This document shows positions 51,219 to 60,461 of a DNA stretch of 64,000 bases, in pieces (within the stretch, counting starts at the first letter, position 1; every line of letters starts with the position of its first letter). This DNA comes from Aureimonas altamirensis. GTDB taxonomy: Bacteria; Pseudomonadota; Alphaproteobacteria; Rhizobiales; Rhizobiaceae. A program made the position numbers and the translations under genes. The notes beneath the pieces are model-generated. The model was not told the DNA's origin and ran no database searches. It saw only the letters and a list, made by a program, of their open reading frames with translations. The stretch lies in contig NZ_BBWQ01000018.1 in assembly GCF_001463885.1 (NCBI RefSeq), positions 1-64,000 on the forward strand, in the 5' to 3' direction.

Positions 51219-51315
51219 GCCTTCTTAACCTTAACACGCATCCCGAGCGCTTAAGCCTTGACGGGCGGGATCAAAAAGAGAACAAATAGCGAACAAAAAC
51301 GGAAAGGATCATGAC

Positions 51316-51399
51316 ATGACCATCGTTCGTGAAGTTCTCTCTCTGACGGCGATCTCGGGTTTCGTGCTTGGCTTCTCGCTTGTCATCCACGCTCTGTGA
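51316..51399 (+). CDS. 27-residue membrane peptide
   Basis: A short gene with ATG at 51316 and TGA at 51397-51399, preceded by AAAGGA at about 51303. The product, beginning MTIVREVLSLTA and ending LVIHAL, is almost entirely one hydrophobic helix of about 20 residues with a charged N-terminus. It lies between lolD and dnaE in a region otherwise without a gene. I do not recognise a family. The membrane-helix composition, ribosome-binding site and codon choice (GTT, CTC, CTG) make a real small protein plausible. Confidence 0.5.
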   Translation: MTIVREVLSLTAISGFVLGFSLVIHAL

Positions 51400-51407
51400 C
51401 ACACGCG

Positions 51408-51453
51408 CCCGGCATATTTGCCGGGGATGACCTCGGCGGTCAGGTCGCCGAGG
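51408..51453 (+). other. Two hairpins after the small peptide gene
   Basis: CCCGGC/GCCGGG (51408-51425) and CCTCGGCG/CGCCGAGG (51431-51453). Neither is followed by a T-tract. They could end the small gene's message weakly or structure the dnaE leader. Confidence 0.45.
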
Positions 51454-51540
51454 GAAGACTCCAAAACCCGTCCGGGCTAATATCGGGCGGTACGGAAGGC
51501 GGATCGCCGCCGACCCGGATTTCACCCGCAGGAGACGACG

Positions 51541-54500
51541 ATGGCCGAATCGACGGGCAACCCCGCACGACCGCTCAGGTTCATCCACCTCCGGGTGCAT
51601 AGCGCCTATTCGCTGCTGGAAGGCGCCTTGCGGCTCGACCAGATCGTCAAGCATGCCAAGGGCGACAATGCCCCGGCCATCGGCATCGCCGACACAAACA
51701 ATCTGTTCGGCGCACTCGAATTCTCGGAGAAAGCCGCCAAGGCTGGTATCCAGCCCATCATCGGCTGCCAGCTCGACGTCGATTTTCAGGATGGCGACGC
51801 CGATTCTGCCCGCGACAAGGACAATGCGACCGCGCCGCTTGTGCTGATCGCAATGGACGATGCCGGCTACGAGAACCTCGTCGAGATCGTATCCATGGCC
51901 TATCTGCGGCACGAGGGGGACCAGCGCCCGCATGTGCTGGCCGACTGGATAGCGGAAAAGGCGGACGGCATCATCTGCCTGACGGGCGGCCCTCTCGGGC
52001 CTATCGGCACGGCGCTGGCGGCCGGCCGCATGGCGGTGGCCCGCCAGCGGCTGGAAGTATTGCGCGGCGCCTTCGGCGACCGCCTGTATGTGGAACTGCA
52101 GCGCCATGGCGGACGCGGCCGGCGGACCGAGCCGGCGACACTCGATCTCGCCTACGAGATGGGGTTGCCGCTGGTGGCCACCAACGAGCCGTTCTTCTTC
52201 TGCGCCGAAGATTTCGACGCCCATGACGCGCTGATCGCCGTCGCCAGCAACCGGCTGGTCAGCCACGAAGACAGGCGGCGGCTGTCGTCCGACCATTGCC
52301 TGAAGACGCAGGACCAGATGGCGGCGCTGTTTGCCGACCTGCCGGAGGCGATCGACAATACGATCGAGATCGCCAGGCGGTGCTCGTTCCGTCCAACGAC
52401 GCGAAAGCCGATCCTGCCGCGTTTCACCACCGGGGACGAGCCGGCGGAATCGGCCATAGACGCCGAGGCGGCCGAGCTGCGCCGCCAGGCGGAGGAGGGG
52501 CTGGAACGGCGCTTGCAGTCGCACGGGCCGGCGGCCGGGCAGAGCGAGCAGGATTACCGCGACCGGCTGGCCTTCGAGCTGTCCATCATCGAAAGGATGA
52601 AGTTTCCGGGCTACTTCCTGATCGTGGCGGACTTCATCAAATGGGCCAAGGCCAACGGCATCCCAGTGGGGCCGGGGCGCGGTTCCGGCGCGGGCTCGCT
52701 CGTCGCCTATTCGTTGACCATCACCGACCTCGACCCTCTGCGCTTCTCGTTGCTCTTCGAGCGCTTCCTCAATCCGGACCGCGTCTCGATGCCGGATTTC
52801 GACATCGACTTCTGCCAGGACCGGCGCGAAGAGGTGATCCGCTACGTGCAGGCGAAGTACGGGCGCGATCAGGTGGCACAGATCATCACCTTCGGTTCGA
52901 TGCAGGCGCGCGCTGTCCTGCGCGATGTCGGCCGCGTGTTGGAGATGAGCTACGGCCATGTCGACAAGCTGTGCAAGCTCGTGCCGGCAAACCCCGCCAA
53001 TCCGGTGACGCTGGCGCAGGCGCTGGAGGAAGAGCCGCGCCTTCAGGAAGCGCGCGAAAAGGAAGAGGTGGTCGACCGGCTGATCGCCATCGCGCTGAAA
53101 CTGGAGGGGCTTTACCGCCACGCGTCCACCCACGCCGCCGGCATCGTGATCGGCGACAGGCCCTTGTCGCAACTTGTGCCGATGTACCGCGATCCGCGCT
53201 CCGACATGCCGGTGACGCAGTACAACATGAAGTGGGTGGAGCAGGCCGGGCTCGTCAAGTTCGACTTTCTGGGCCTGAAGACGCTGACGACCCTGCAGAC
53301 CGCGGTCCAGCTCATCGCGCGGCAGGGCGTGGATATCGATCTTGGCACCATCCCGCTGGACGACACGCTGACCTACGAGATGCTGGCGCGCGGCGAAACC
53401 GTCGGCGTGTTCCAGGTGGAATCGGTGGGCATGCGCAAGGCGCTCATCGGCATGCGCCCCGACTGCTTCGAGGATATCATCGCGCTGGTGGCGCTGTACC
53501 GGCCGGGGCCGATGGAGAACATCCCGGTCTACAACGCGCGCAAGCACAAGGAAGAAGAGGTGGAGATCATCCACCCGAAGATCGAGCCGATCCTGCGCGA
53601 GACGCAGGGCGTGATCGTCTACCAGGAACAGGTGATGCAGATCGCCCAGGTTCTGGCAGGCTACACGCTGGGCGAAGCCGATCTTCTGCGCCGCGCCATG
53701 GGCAAGAAGATCCGCGCCGAAATGGACAAGCAGCGCGAACGCTTCGTGGAAGGCTGTATCGAGGGTGGCATCCCCAAGGGGCAGGCCAACACGATCTTCG
53801 ACCTTCTGGCCAAGTTTGCCGATTACGGCTTCAACAAGAGCCACGCCGCCGCCTACGCCCTTGTCGCCTATCATACGGCCTATCTGAAGGCGAATTACCC
53901 GACTGAGTTCCTGGCCGCGTCGATGACGCTGGATATGAACAACACCGACAAGCTCAACGACTTCCGCAACGATGCCAAACGCCTCGGCATAGAGGTGGTG
54001 GCGCCGTCGGTGCAGACGTCGTTCCGCCCCTTCGAGGTGGAGAAGGGGCGCATCTTCTATTCGCTGGCCGCCATCAAGGGTGTCGGCGAGTACGCGGTGG
54101 ACCATATCGTTGCCGAGCGTGCCAACGGGCCCTTCCGATCGCTCGAGGATTTCTGCGCCCGGATCGATCCGAAGATCGTCAACAAGCGGACACTGGAATG
54201 CCTGATCACCGCCGGCGCGCTGGATTGCTTCGGCCACGACCGGGCGCGGCTGTGCGGTAACATCGAGCGCCTGTCGGCCTATGCGATCATGGTCAATGAA
54301 GGCCGGCTCAGCGGCCAGCACGATATGTTCGGCGGCAGCGGCGAGCCGGAGCCGCTGACCTTGAAGGACGCGCCCTTGTGGACGACGGCGGAACGCCTGC
54401 TGCGCGAGTTCCAGTCGATCGGCTTCTATCTGTCGGCCCACCCGCTGGACGAGTACAAGGCCGCGTTGAAGCGGTTGAACGTGCAATCCTATGCCGAGTT

Positions 54501-55005
54501 GACGGCATCGGTGCGCAAGGGCGCAACGGCGGGCCGCGTGGCTGGTACGGTTACAAGCCGTCAGGAGCGCAAGACACGCACCGGCGGCAAGATCGGCATC
54601 GTGCAATTGTCGGATCCGACCGGCCAGTTCGAGATCGTCCTGTTTACCGAAATGCTGGTGAACTTCCGCGACATGCTGGAGGCTGGGGCATCGGTCATCG
54701 TCTCCGTATCGGCGGAGGAGCGGCCCGAGGGCATGTCGTTGCGGGCGCAGGGGGTGGAAAGCCTGGAAGTGCAGGCGGCCCGCATGCAGAAGGCCATGAA
54801 GATATTCATGCGCGATGCGCGCCCGCTGGCCAGCTTCCGCAGCCATCTGGCGGCCGGCGGCGACAGCGAGGTTTCCCTCGTGCTGGTGCAGGACAATGGC
54901 GAGCGGGAGGTCGAGTTGCTGCTGCCCGGCCGGTTCCGTGTTTCGCCGCAGATGGCCGGCGCGATCAAGGCCGCGCCCGGCGTTCTGGATGTGGAACTTA
55001 GCTGA
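51541..55005 (+). CDS. dnaE: DNA polymerase III subunit alpha (DnaE1)
   Basis: Replicative polymerase of the chromosome. The 1154-residue protein has an N-terminal PHP domain (FIHLRVHSAYSLLEG), the catalytic palm motif MPDFDIDFCQDRR with paired aspartates, the HASTHAAGIVIG region and the third-Asp region LVKFDFLGLKTL. A C-terminal OB/tau-binding portion (about 1000-1154) follows. GCAGGAG about nine bases upstream supports ATG 51541. Its stop lies three bases from the stop of the convergent beta-lactamase gene. There is a long antisense open frame over it that is not real. Confidence 0.98.
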   Translation: MAESTGNPARPLRFIHLRVHSAYSLLEGALRLDQIVKHAKGDNAPAIGIADTNNLFGALEFSEKAAKAGIQPIIGCQLDVDFQDGDADSARDKDNATAPLVLIAMDDAGYENLVEIVSMAYLRHEGDQRPHVLADWIAEKADGIICLTGGPLGPIGTALAAGRMAVARQRLEVLRGAFGDRLYVELQRHGGRGRRTEPATLDLAYEMGLPLVATNEPFFFCAEDFDAHDALIAVASNRLVSHEDRRRLSSDHCLKTQDQMAALFADLPEAIDNTIEIARRCSFRPTTRKPILPRFTTGDEPAESAIDAEAAELRRQAEEGLERRLQSHGPAAGQSEQDYRDRLAFELSIIERMKFPGYFLIVADFIKWAKANGIPVGPGRGSGAGSLVAYSLTITDLDPLRFSLLFERFLNPDRVSMPDFDIDFCQDRREEVIRYVQAKYGRDQVAQIITFGSMQARAVLRDVGRVLEMSYGHVDKLCKLVPANPANPVTLAQALEEEPRLQEAREKEEVVDRLIAIALKLEGLYRHASTHAAGIVIGDRPLSQLVPMYRDPRSDMPVTQYNMKWVEQAGLVKFDFLGLKTLTTLQTAVQLIARQGVDIDLGTIPLDDTLTYEMLARGETVGVFQVESVGMRKALIGMRPDCFEDIIALVALYRPGPMENIPVYNARKHKEEEVEIIHPKIEPILRETQGVIVYQEQVMQIAQVLAGYTLGEADLLRRAMGKKIRAEMDKQRERFVEGCIEGGIPKGQANTIFDLLAKFADYGFNKSHAAAYALVAYHTAYLKANYPTEFLAASMTLDMNNTDKLNDFRNDAKRLGIEVVAPSVQTSFRPFEVEKGRIFYSLAAIKGVGEYAVDHIVAERANGPFRSLEDFCARIDPKIVNKRTLECLITAGALDCFGHDRARLCGNIERLSAYAIMVNEGRLSGQHDMFGGSGEPEPLTLKDAPLWTTAERLLREFQSIGFYLSAHPLDEYKAALKRLNVQSYAELTASVRKGATAGRVAGTVTSRQERKTRTGGKIGIVQLSDPTGQFEIVLFTEMLVNFRDMLEAGASVIVSVSAEERPEGMSLRAQGVESLEVQAARMQKAMKIFMRDARPLASFRSHLAAGGDSEVSLVLVQDNGEREVELLLPGRFRVSPQMAGAIKAAPGVLDVELS

Positions 55006-55008
55006 GCA

Positions 55009-56148
55009 TCAGTCGATGGCGCCCATCGCCTGCAGGATCGTATGGGCGGCCCGGATGCGGTCGGCATTCGGGTAGTTGCGATTTGCCAGAATGGCGATAC
55101 CCGCCTGCCGATCCGGCAGGAATACGGCATAGGCCCCAAAACCGGCGGTGGAGCCGGTCTTGTTGTAGAGCGCGTGGGGCAGGGGCGGCTCGGTGTCCAG
55201 CGGACGGGCGTCCTGCGCCTTCATGGCCATGTCGGTCGAGTTGCCAGCCAGCAGCGCATCCAGATCGGCCGGGTCTTCGTAGATTTCCCACCCATAGGCC
55301 TGCAGCATCGGCCCGACCTGGAACTGCGGTTTGTGCGTCTGCGCCAGCCCGCCGTCGAGGCTGCCGGCGTCCATCTGGGCTTCCAGAAACAGCGCAAGAT
55401 CGGATGCGGTCGTCTTGATGCCGTAGGCCTGCGTATCCAGCGCACCGGGATTGACGCGCACCTGCCGGCCATCGCGGTTGAGGCCCCATGCGTAATCGTC
55501 CATGCGCTCATCCGGCACATGGGTGAAGGTGCTTTGCAGCTCCAGCGGCTGGATAACCTCCCGCTGCATCAGCGCGGCGAAGTCGCCGTCCATGGCGGCG
55601 GCCACCGCCGCGCCGTACAGGCCGATGCTGGGGTTGGAATATTGGCGGCTGTGGCCCGGCGCGCCCTTTGGCTTCGACCCGGCAAACCACGCCTGCATCG
55701 ACGCATCGTCGGTCACGCTATCTGGAAACTGCAAAGGCAGGCCGCCGGCCGTATAGGTGGCAAGGTTCATCACCGGGGTCCGGGCCAGCGCGCTATCCCC
55801 CAGCCACGGCAGAAAACCACCGGCAGGGTCTTCCGCCTTCATCAGCCCCTTGTGCATGGCAACGCCGCCGAGCGCGGCGGTGAATGTCTTGCTGACCGAG
55901 CCGATCTCGAAAATCGTATCGTCGGTGACGGGCAGGCCGGAGTCGCGTGCGGCAACGCCGTAATTGAAGAGATGGCGTTCGCCGTTTTGGGTGACGGCGA
56001 TGGCAAGTCCCGGCACGTCATGCTGCTGCATGATCGTGCGTGCCGCAGCATCCACCGCCGCCTTGATTTCGGCCTCGCCGGCCAGCGCCTGCGGCGCAAC
56101 GAAAAGGACGGCGGATGCTACCAGCGCGCGGGATCGGGTCATCGTCAT
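55009..56148 (-). CDS. Class C (AmpC-type) serine beta-lactamase
   Basis: Serine beta-lactamase family C, probably periplasmic. From ATG 56148 the 379-residue protein has a signal peptide (about 1-23, ending QALA-G). The three active-site elements are Ser84-Val-Ser-Lys87, Tyr170-Ser-Asn172 and Lys330-Thr-Gly332. The YSNPSIGLYG context of motif two strongly resembles AmpC rather than a DD-peptidase or esterase. The gene starts 13 bases after the dinB stop, so it is probably in the DUF3572-HAD-dinB unit. No ampR lies next to it, so inducibility is unknown. Confidence 0.9.
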   Translation of the reverse strand: MTMTRSRALVASAVLFVAPQALAGEAEIKAAVDAAARTIMQQHDVPGLAIAVTQNGERHLFNYGVAARDSGLPVTDDTIFEIGSVSKTFTAALGGVAMHKGLMKAEDPAGGFLPWLGDSALARTPVMNLATYTAGGLPLQFPDSVTDDASMQAWFAGSKPKGAPGHSRQYSNPSIGLYGAAVAAAMDGDFAALMQREVIQPLELQSTFTHVPDERMDDYAWGLNRDGRQVRVNPGALDTQAYGIKTTASDLALFLEAQMDAGSLDGGLAQTHKPQFQVGPMLQAYGWEIYEDPADLDALLAGNSTDMAMKAQDARPLDTEPPLPHALYNKTGSTAGFGAYAVFLPDRQAGIAILANRNYPNADRIRAAHTILQAMGAID

Positions 56149-56161
56149 ACTCACTCTCGGT

Positions 56162-57451
56162 TCACGTGCCATCCTTGGCGCGGGACTGCGGCCGAAACGT
56201 GTAGCCGGTCTCGATGGAGCGATCGCCGAAGCGCCCACGCAGCGAATCGAGCGCGGCTTCTGCCTTGGCGCGCTTTTGCAGGCCAGGGTCCAGCATGTCG
56301 GGTGGGTCTGCGTGCACCGCAGGTGCAAACTCGTTGCAGCCGATGCCGAGCAGGCGGAAACGCGTTCCGTCCAACTCACGCTGCAGAAGCTCGCGCCCTG
56401 TCGCGAAAAGCCGGTCGGCAAGGCGGGTCGGGTCCGCAAGCTTGCGATTGCGCGTCCGTGTGCGGAAGTCTGCCGTCTTCAGCTTCAATACGACGGTCGT
56501 GCCGGCAAGGTCGGTCTGCTTCAGCCTGTGTGCGACCCGCTCGCAGAGCGTGCGCAGGATCGGCAGCAGCTCTTCGGGCCGGGATAGATCCTTGTCGAAC
56601 GTCGTCTCGGCGGAGATGCTCTTCGCCTCGCCGGTCGGGTCGACGCGCCGGTCGTCGATCCCGCGTGAGAGCCGCCACAGGCGTTGGCCCATGACGCCGT
56701 AGCGGCGTATGAGAGTTTCCAGCTCCATCTCCTGCAATTGCCCGATCATGACGATGCCGTCCGCCGCCAGGCTGCGCGCCGTGGCCGAGCCCACACCCCA
56801 GATCGACGTCACCTTGCGGCCGGCCAGAAGATGCGCCGTCTCCGCCTTGCCGATAACCGAAAAGCCCCGTGGTTTCTGCATGTCCGACGCAAGCTTGGCC
56901 AGGAACTTGTTGTGCGACAGGCCGACTGACACGCTGATCCCCAATTCGCGTTCCACGGCATCGGCAAGGCGCGCCAGCGACAGGGCCGGCGTGGCCTTAT
57001 GCAGCAATTCGGTGCCGCTGAGATCCAGGAACGCCTCGTCGATGGACAGGGGTTCCACCAAGGGGGTCAGGTCACGCATCCGCTCGCGGACGGCAAGGCC
57101 GACCTGCCTGTACTTGGCCATGTCGGGCTTCAGCACCACCGCATGCGGGCAGAGTTCCAGCGCCTTGAACATCGGCATCGCCGAGCGCACCCCGTAGATG
57201 CGGGCGTTGTAGCAGCAGGTCAGCACCACGCCGCGCCTGCGTCCACCGATGATGACAGGTTTGTCGGCAAGGTCGGGCCGGTCGCGTTTTTCCACCGTCG
57301 CGTAGAATGCGTCGCAATCGATATGGGCGATGGACAGGGCATTCAGCTCGGGGTGGCGCAGCACGCGCGGGCTTCCGCAGGCGATGCAGCGACGCGTTCC
57401 GGCCGGCTGCGCCCTCAGGCAGTCGCGGCAGAATGCGCCTTCATCGCTCAA
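56162..57451 (-). CDS. dinB: DNA polymerase IV (Y family) with N-terminal zinc site
   Basis: Error-prone translesion polymerase. The 429-residue protein has the Y-family motif [26 protein letters not shown] with paired acidic residues, and HhH-type [16 protein letters not shown] little-finger domain follows. The N-terminus, [14 protein letters not shown] then CIACGSPR, has a CxxC-x10-CxxC zinc-binding pattern (Cys8, Cys11, Cys22, Cys25) common in Rhizobiales but absent from E. coli DinB. The start is probably TTG 57451, with GGGAGA nine bases ahead, four bases after the HAD stop. No clear LexA box is visible. Confidence 0.93.
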   Translation of the reverse strand: MSDEGAFCRDCLRAQPAGTRRCIACGSPRVLRHPELNALSIAHIDCDAFYATVEKRDRPDLADKPVIIGGRRRGVVLTCCYNARIYGVRSAMPMFKALELCPHAVVLKPDMAKYRQVGLAVRERMRDLTPLVEPLSIDEAFLDLSGTELLHKATPALSLARLADAVERELGISVSVGLSHNKFLAKLASDMQKPRGFSVIGKAETAHLLAGRKVTSIWGVGSATARSLAADGIVMIGQLQEMELETLIRRYGVMGQRLWRLSRGIDDRRVDPTGEAKSISAETTFDKDLSRPEELLPILRTLCERVAHRLKQTDLAGTTVVLKLKTADFRTRTRNRKLADPTRLADRLFATGRELLQRELDGTRFRLLGIGCNEFAPAVHADPPDMLDPGLQKRAKAEAALDSLRGRFGDRSIETGYTFRPQSRAKDGT

Positions 57452-57455
57452 TGGG

Positions 57456-58118
57456 TCATTCTCCCGAAAGAATGCGGCCGATACGATCCTCTGCCTCCTG
57501 CCATGTCCGGGCGCTGGTGACGCCCTGGGGCAGGCCGGGAAGATAAGGCCAGAACAGGCTGCTGGCCATAAGATGAAGAAGCCGGGTCTGCGGCGCGCTC
57601 CGGCGGACTTTTTCAAGGTTCGAGGGCAGGTCGTCCACGAAGACGATCGTCCCTTGCCAGCGCTCCTGCAATTCGCAGATGACCGCGCCCTTGTCCCTTT
57701 CGGTGGCGATCATCGGATAGGGCAGGCCGGATGCGTCGAGATGCAGCCTGCGCGTCTGGTGCCAGTGCGGCGCCATGGCCGTCAGAAAGACGATGTCCGC
57801 CTGGCCGGCGAGCCGCTCAAGCGCGTCGACGACACCGGCAACCGGCATCTGCCGCACGGCCTGCTCTTCGTACAGACGGTGCATGAGCCCTTTCAGCTCC
57901 TCGCCGCCCAGGGCCGCCCCGGTGGATTGCGACCGGACCTGACCCGTCAGCCGGAAGGAATCGGGCTTCAAATGAGCCCCCACCTCGGCCAGCAGGGCGA
58001 CGAACGGGTCGATGAACTGAAGCACCACCTCGTCGATGTCGAGAACGAGCAGGTGATCATGATGCCGGTCGATATCGCAGACGAGGGGGCCGGCTGTCAG
58101 GGGCTTGCGCGAAGCCAT
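57456..58118 (-). CDS. HAD-like hydrolase domain protein
   Basis: The 220-residue protein has HAD motif [11 protein letters not shown] (DxD nucleophile pair), a Thr-type motif II in VFLTAMAPH, a lysine in the DKGAVICEL region and a motif IV-like [10 protein letters not shown]. It is a member of the haloacid dehalogenase superfamily, probably a phosphatase, with unknown substrate. ATG 58118 is one base from the DUF3572 stop. It lies in a tight unit with DUF3572, dinB and the class C beta-lactamase. The upstream in-frame extension to 58208 is not needed. Confidence 0.85.
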   Translation of the reverse strand: MASRKPLTAGPLVCDIDRHHDHLLVLDIDEVVLQFIDPFVALLAEVGAHLKPDSFRLTGQVRSQSTGAALGGEELKGLMHRLYEEQAVRQMPVAGVVDALERLAGQADIVFLTAMAPHWHQTRRLHLDASGLPYPMIATERDKGAVICELQERWQGTIVFVDDLPSNLEKVRRSAPQTRLLHLMASSLFWPYLPGLPQGVTSARTWQEAEDRIGRILSGE

Positions 58119-58119
58119 C

Positions 58120-58428
58120 TCAATCGGAAGTTCCAAAGACCGGGGCAAGCGCGCTGCGGGCCGCCCCGACGCTGTCGGGCGAGACGTCGGCATGGGCCGC
58201 GAAGGCAAGAAGCGTCTTTTCGTTGCCGAGGATGTAATCCAGGACTCCGGCCAGAAAGGCCTTGCTTTGCGCCGCCTGCCGCAACTCGCCCACCGTCAGC
58301 CCGGACAGCGCCAGAAAACGAAGAAATTCGTCTTCGTTCTGCGCCAGGAAAGACAGTCCTTCTATGGACAGGCTTTCGGCTGCCTCCGGGGCCATGGTGC
58401 GCGGCTTTCGGCCGTGTGAATCAAGCAT
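58120..58428 (-). CDS. DUF3572 family protein
   Basis: A 102-residue acidic soluble protein with mostly helical predicted structure. Segments such as [21 protein letters not shown] and [20 protein letters not shown] match the DUF3572 family, which has no known function. It usually lies next to divK in this order, divergently, as here. It opens the minus-strand unit and is divergent from divK with 130 bases between the starts. Confidence 0.85.
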   Translation of the reverse strand: MLDSHGRKPRTMAPEAAESLSIEGLSFLAQNEDEFLRFLALSGLTVGELRQAAQSKAFLAGVLDYILGNEKTLLAFAAHADVSPDSVGAARSALAPVFGTSD

Positions 58429-58558
58429 GAAGAAGCGTCCGACAATTTGCGTTGTTCTCGATTCTCAATTCTTAAATGATATCGTTCTACGACTCGATGC
58501 GAGGATGCGGGAGAAGTCTGCCTGTCCGCAAAATCGGCCGGACTTTGGAGTATTGCGG

Positions 58559-58933
58559 ATGTCCAAGACAGTGATGATCGTCGAAGACAATGAGCTGAAC
58601 ATGAAGCTCTTCCGCGACCTGATCGAAGCCAATGGCTACAAGACGGTGCATACGCGCAGCGGGCTGGCGGCGATGGATCTGGCGAGAGAGCACCGGCCCG
58701 ACCTGATCCTGATGGACATTCAGCTACCGGAGATTTCAGGTCTCGATGTGACCCGCAAGCTCAAGGCCGATGACGCATTGAAGTCGATTCCCGTGATTGC
58801 CGTTACGGCATTCGCCATGAAGGGCGACGAGGAGCGAATCCGGCAGGGCGGTTGCGAGGCCTATATTTCCAAGCCCATCTCCGTCACGCACTTCATCGAT
58901 ACGATCAAGCAGTTCCTGGGCGACGCCGCATAA
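58559..58933 (+). CDS. divK: Cell-cycle response regulator DivK
   Basis: Single-domain receiver protein that controls cell polarity and the CtrA pathway through DivJ/PleC in alphaproteobacteria. The 124-residue protein starts [18 protein letters not shown] with Glu9-Asp10, phospho-acceptor Asp53 in [10 protein letters not shown], the switch Thr in [12 protein letters not shown] and Lys in AYISKPI. ATG 58559 follows GGAG; the frame extends upstream to 58262 as a shadow. pleD, the usual downstream partner, is not here. Two GANTC sites (58460 and 58491) lie upstream. Confidence 0.96.
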   Translation: MSKTVMIVEDNELNMKLFRDLIEANGYKTVHTRSGLAAMDLAREHRPDLILMDIQLPEISGLDVTRKLKADDALKSIPVIAVTAFAMKGDEERIRQGGCEAYISKPISVTHFIDTIKQFLGDAA

Positions 58934-58960
58934 ACAGAAAAGGCCCGGCAAAGCCGGGCC
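58932..58960 (-). terminator. Terminator of rpmG
   Basis: Eight-base-pair stem GGCCCGGC/GCCGGGCC with AAA loop. Read on the minus strand it ends TTTTCTGTTT, so it serves rpmG; the plus strand lacks a T-tract, so divK may only be partly ended here. Confidence 0.75.
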
Positions 58961-58997
58961 CAATGCAATGAGGGCAGAGCCCCTGGCGCGTAGAAGA

Positions 58998-59165
58998 TTA
59001 CTTGATCTTCGCTTCGCGGAACTCGACGTGCTTGCGCGCGACCGGATCGTACTTGGTCTTGACCATCTTCTCGGTCATCGTACGGCTGTTCTTCGTCGTG
59101 ACGTAGAAATAGCCGGTGTCAGCGGTGCTGAGCAGCTTGATCTTGATCGTGGTTGCCTTGGCCAT
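58998..59165 (-). CDS. rpmG: Large ribosomal subunit protein bL33
   Basis: A 55-residue ribosomal protein of the large subunit. It starts [23 protein letters not shown] and ends EFREAKIK, with the family core [12 protein letters not shown] in between. It has no CxxC pairs, so it is the zinc-free form. Position next to divK and MFS/NUDIX/rnr matches related genomes. Start ATG at 59165-59163 and stop TAA at 59000-58998. Confidence 0.97.
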   Translation of the reverse strand: MAKATTIKIKLLSTADTGYFYVTTKNSRTMTEKMVKTKYDPVARKHVEFREAKIK

Positions 59166-59257
59166 TGCGGTCTATCCGTTTGGGAATTGGTGAACCGGCA
59201 GAACGGTGCACCCACCGCCGGCATTTGCGGCGGACACTACTCGTAAAGGCTGCGAAG

Positions 59258-60448
59258 TCAAGTTCTTCCGCTTGTTTTCGCCAGTCGGAACGCCATGAAA
59301 ACGAAATAGGCCGCGAACATGGATGCGATGGACCACGCGAATCCGCTGCTGCCGAATATGTCCATGGCGCCGCCGATCCATTGCGGGCCGACCAGCATGC
59401 CGATCGAATAGCAGAAGATGAAGGCCGCATTGGCAGACGCCAGGTCCGCGCCGGACAGGCGCGAGCCCAGATGCGCCAGCCCCACCGTGTAGAGCCCGGC
59501 CACGACGCCGCCCCACACGAAAAGCACCGCCGCCATGGCCCACCAGTTCAACGACAGGAAGGGCAGGGCGAGCGAGCCGGCAAGCCCGACGAGGGCGAAC
59601 AGAAGCAGCAGGTGCCGCCTGTCCCGCACGCGGTCGCTCACGAGGCCGATGGGTATCTGCAGGGCGACGCTGCCAAGCCCGACCGCCGTCAAAAGCTGTG
59701 CCGCCGACGCCTCGTCCATGCCGAGCCGGCTGCCGAAGATGGGGAAGAGGGCAAAGCCTCCGGCTTCCACCGCGCCGAATACCAGCACGGCCGCGGTGGC
59801 GGCCGGCACGGAAAAGATATGGCGGCGGAAGCCGGCATCGCGGTGGGATTTCTCAAGTGGCGGCTCGCGGCGCCACGCCGCGATCAGCGGGATCGCCGCC
59901 GCCAGGATGATTCCGGCCCCCAGTGCGAAGGGCGTCAGGCCCTGCGAGCCGACCTGCGAGAAGATGAACGGTCCGCCGGCAAAACCCAGCGCCAGACATG
60001 TCGCGTAGATGCCAAGCACGAGCCCGCGCCGCTTCGGGGGCGCGGCCGTGTTGATCCAGAATTCCGAAAGGACGAACATCGTCGTGACGGCGAAATGGAA
60101 CACCAGCCGCAGCGGAAACCAGGCCGCCAGCGAGGTGAAGTAATAGAAGCCGAGCGCCGAGGCCGATGCGGCGACGATGCAAGCCATCATGGTTTGCCGC
60201 ACGCCGAAGCGCCGGGCCAGCGGCGTTGTCAGGGGCGTTGCGATCAGCGAGGCGAGGCCGGCCACGGCGGTGTTGAGGCCGATCATGGTGGACGACACGC
60301 CGCGCCGTTCCAGGATGACGCTCAAGAGTGGCAGTCCGAGGCCCAGGGCTATGCCAACCGCCGTGATCGAGGCGATGGCGGCGGCGGCGCCGAGCCAGTC
60401 GGTAACCTCGTCCGGCCCCGTCGATGGCCGCCCTGAATTGTGATCCAT
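59258..60448 (-). CDS. MFS transporter, YcaD-like
   Basis: The 396-residue protein has twelve predicted membrane helices. The motif A-like loop TPLARRFGVRQTMMACIV lies between helices 2 and 3. The GLVSDRVRDRRHLLLLFAL loop marks the second half. It resembles the YcaD-type multidrug/hydrophobic-compound subgroup, with unknown substrate. It is preceded 13 bases upstream by the NUDIX gene, so these are likely co-transcribed. Confidence 0.85.
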   Translation of the reverse strand: MDHNSGRPSTGPDEVTDWLGAAAAIASITAVGIALGLGLPLLSVILERRGVSSTMIGLNTAVAGLASLIATPLTTPLARRFGVRQTMMACIVAASASALGFYYFTSLAAWFPLRLVFHFAVTTMFVLSEFWINTAAPPKRRGLVLGIYATCLALGFAGGPFIFSQVGSQGLTPFALGAGIILAAAIPLIAAWRREPPLEKSHRDAGFRRHIFSVPAATAAVLVFGAVEAGGFALFPIFGSRLGMDEASAAQLLTAVGLGSVALQIPIGLVSDRVRDRRHLLLLFALVGLAGSLALPFLSLNWWAMAAVLFVWGGVVAGLYTVGLAHLGSRLSGADLASANAAFIFCYSIGMLVGPQWIGGAMDIFGSSGFAWSIASMFAAYFVFMAFRLAKTSGRT

Positions 60449-60461
60449 GATGTCCCGCCGC

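Noticed and set aside
51271-54846. A 1191-codon open frame antisense to dnaE
   Set aside because: It is rich in Arg, His, Gln and Gly, lacks any domain, and mirrors the high-GC coding of dnaE. Long antisense frames are expected in such genomes.
55009-56148. Reading the AmpC-like protein as a DD-carboxypeptidase or esterase
   Set aside because: The YSN motif with PSIGLYG and a proper KTG fits class C lactamases best, though only activity assays can settle it.
58942-58960. The hairpin as a terminator of divK
   Set aside because: On the plus strand it is followed by CAATGCAATG with no T-tract; the T-rich side faces minus-strand rpmG.
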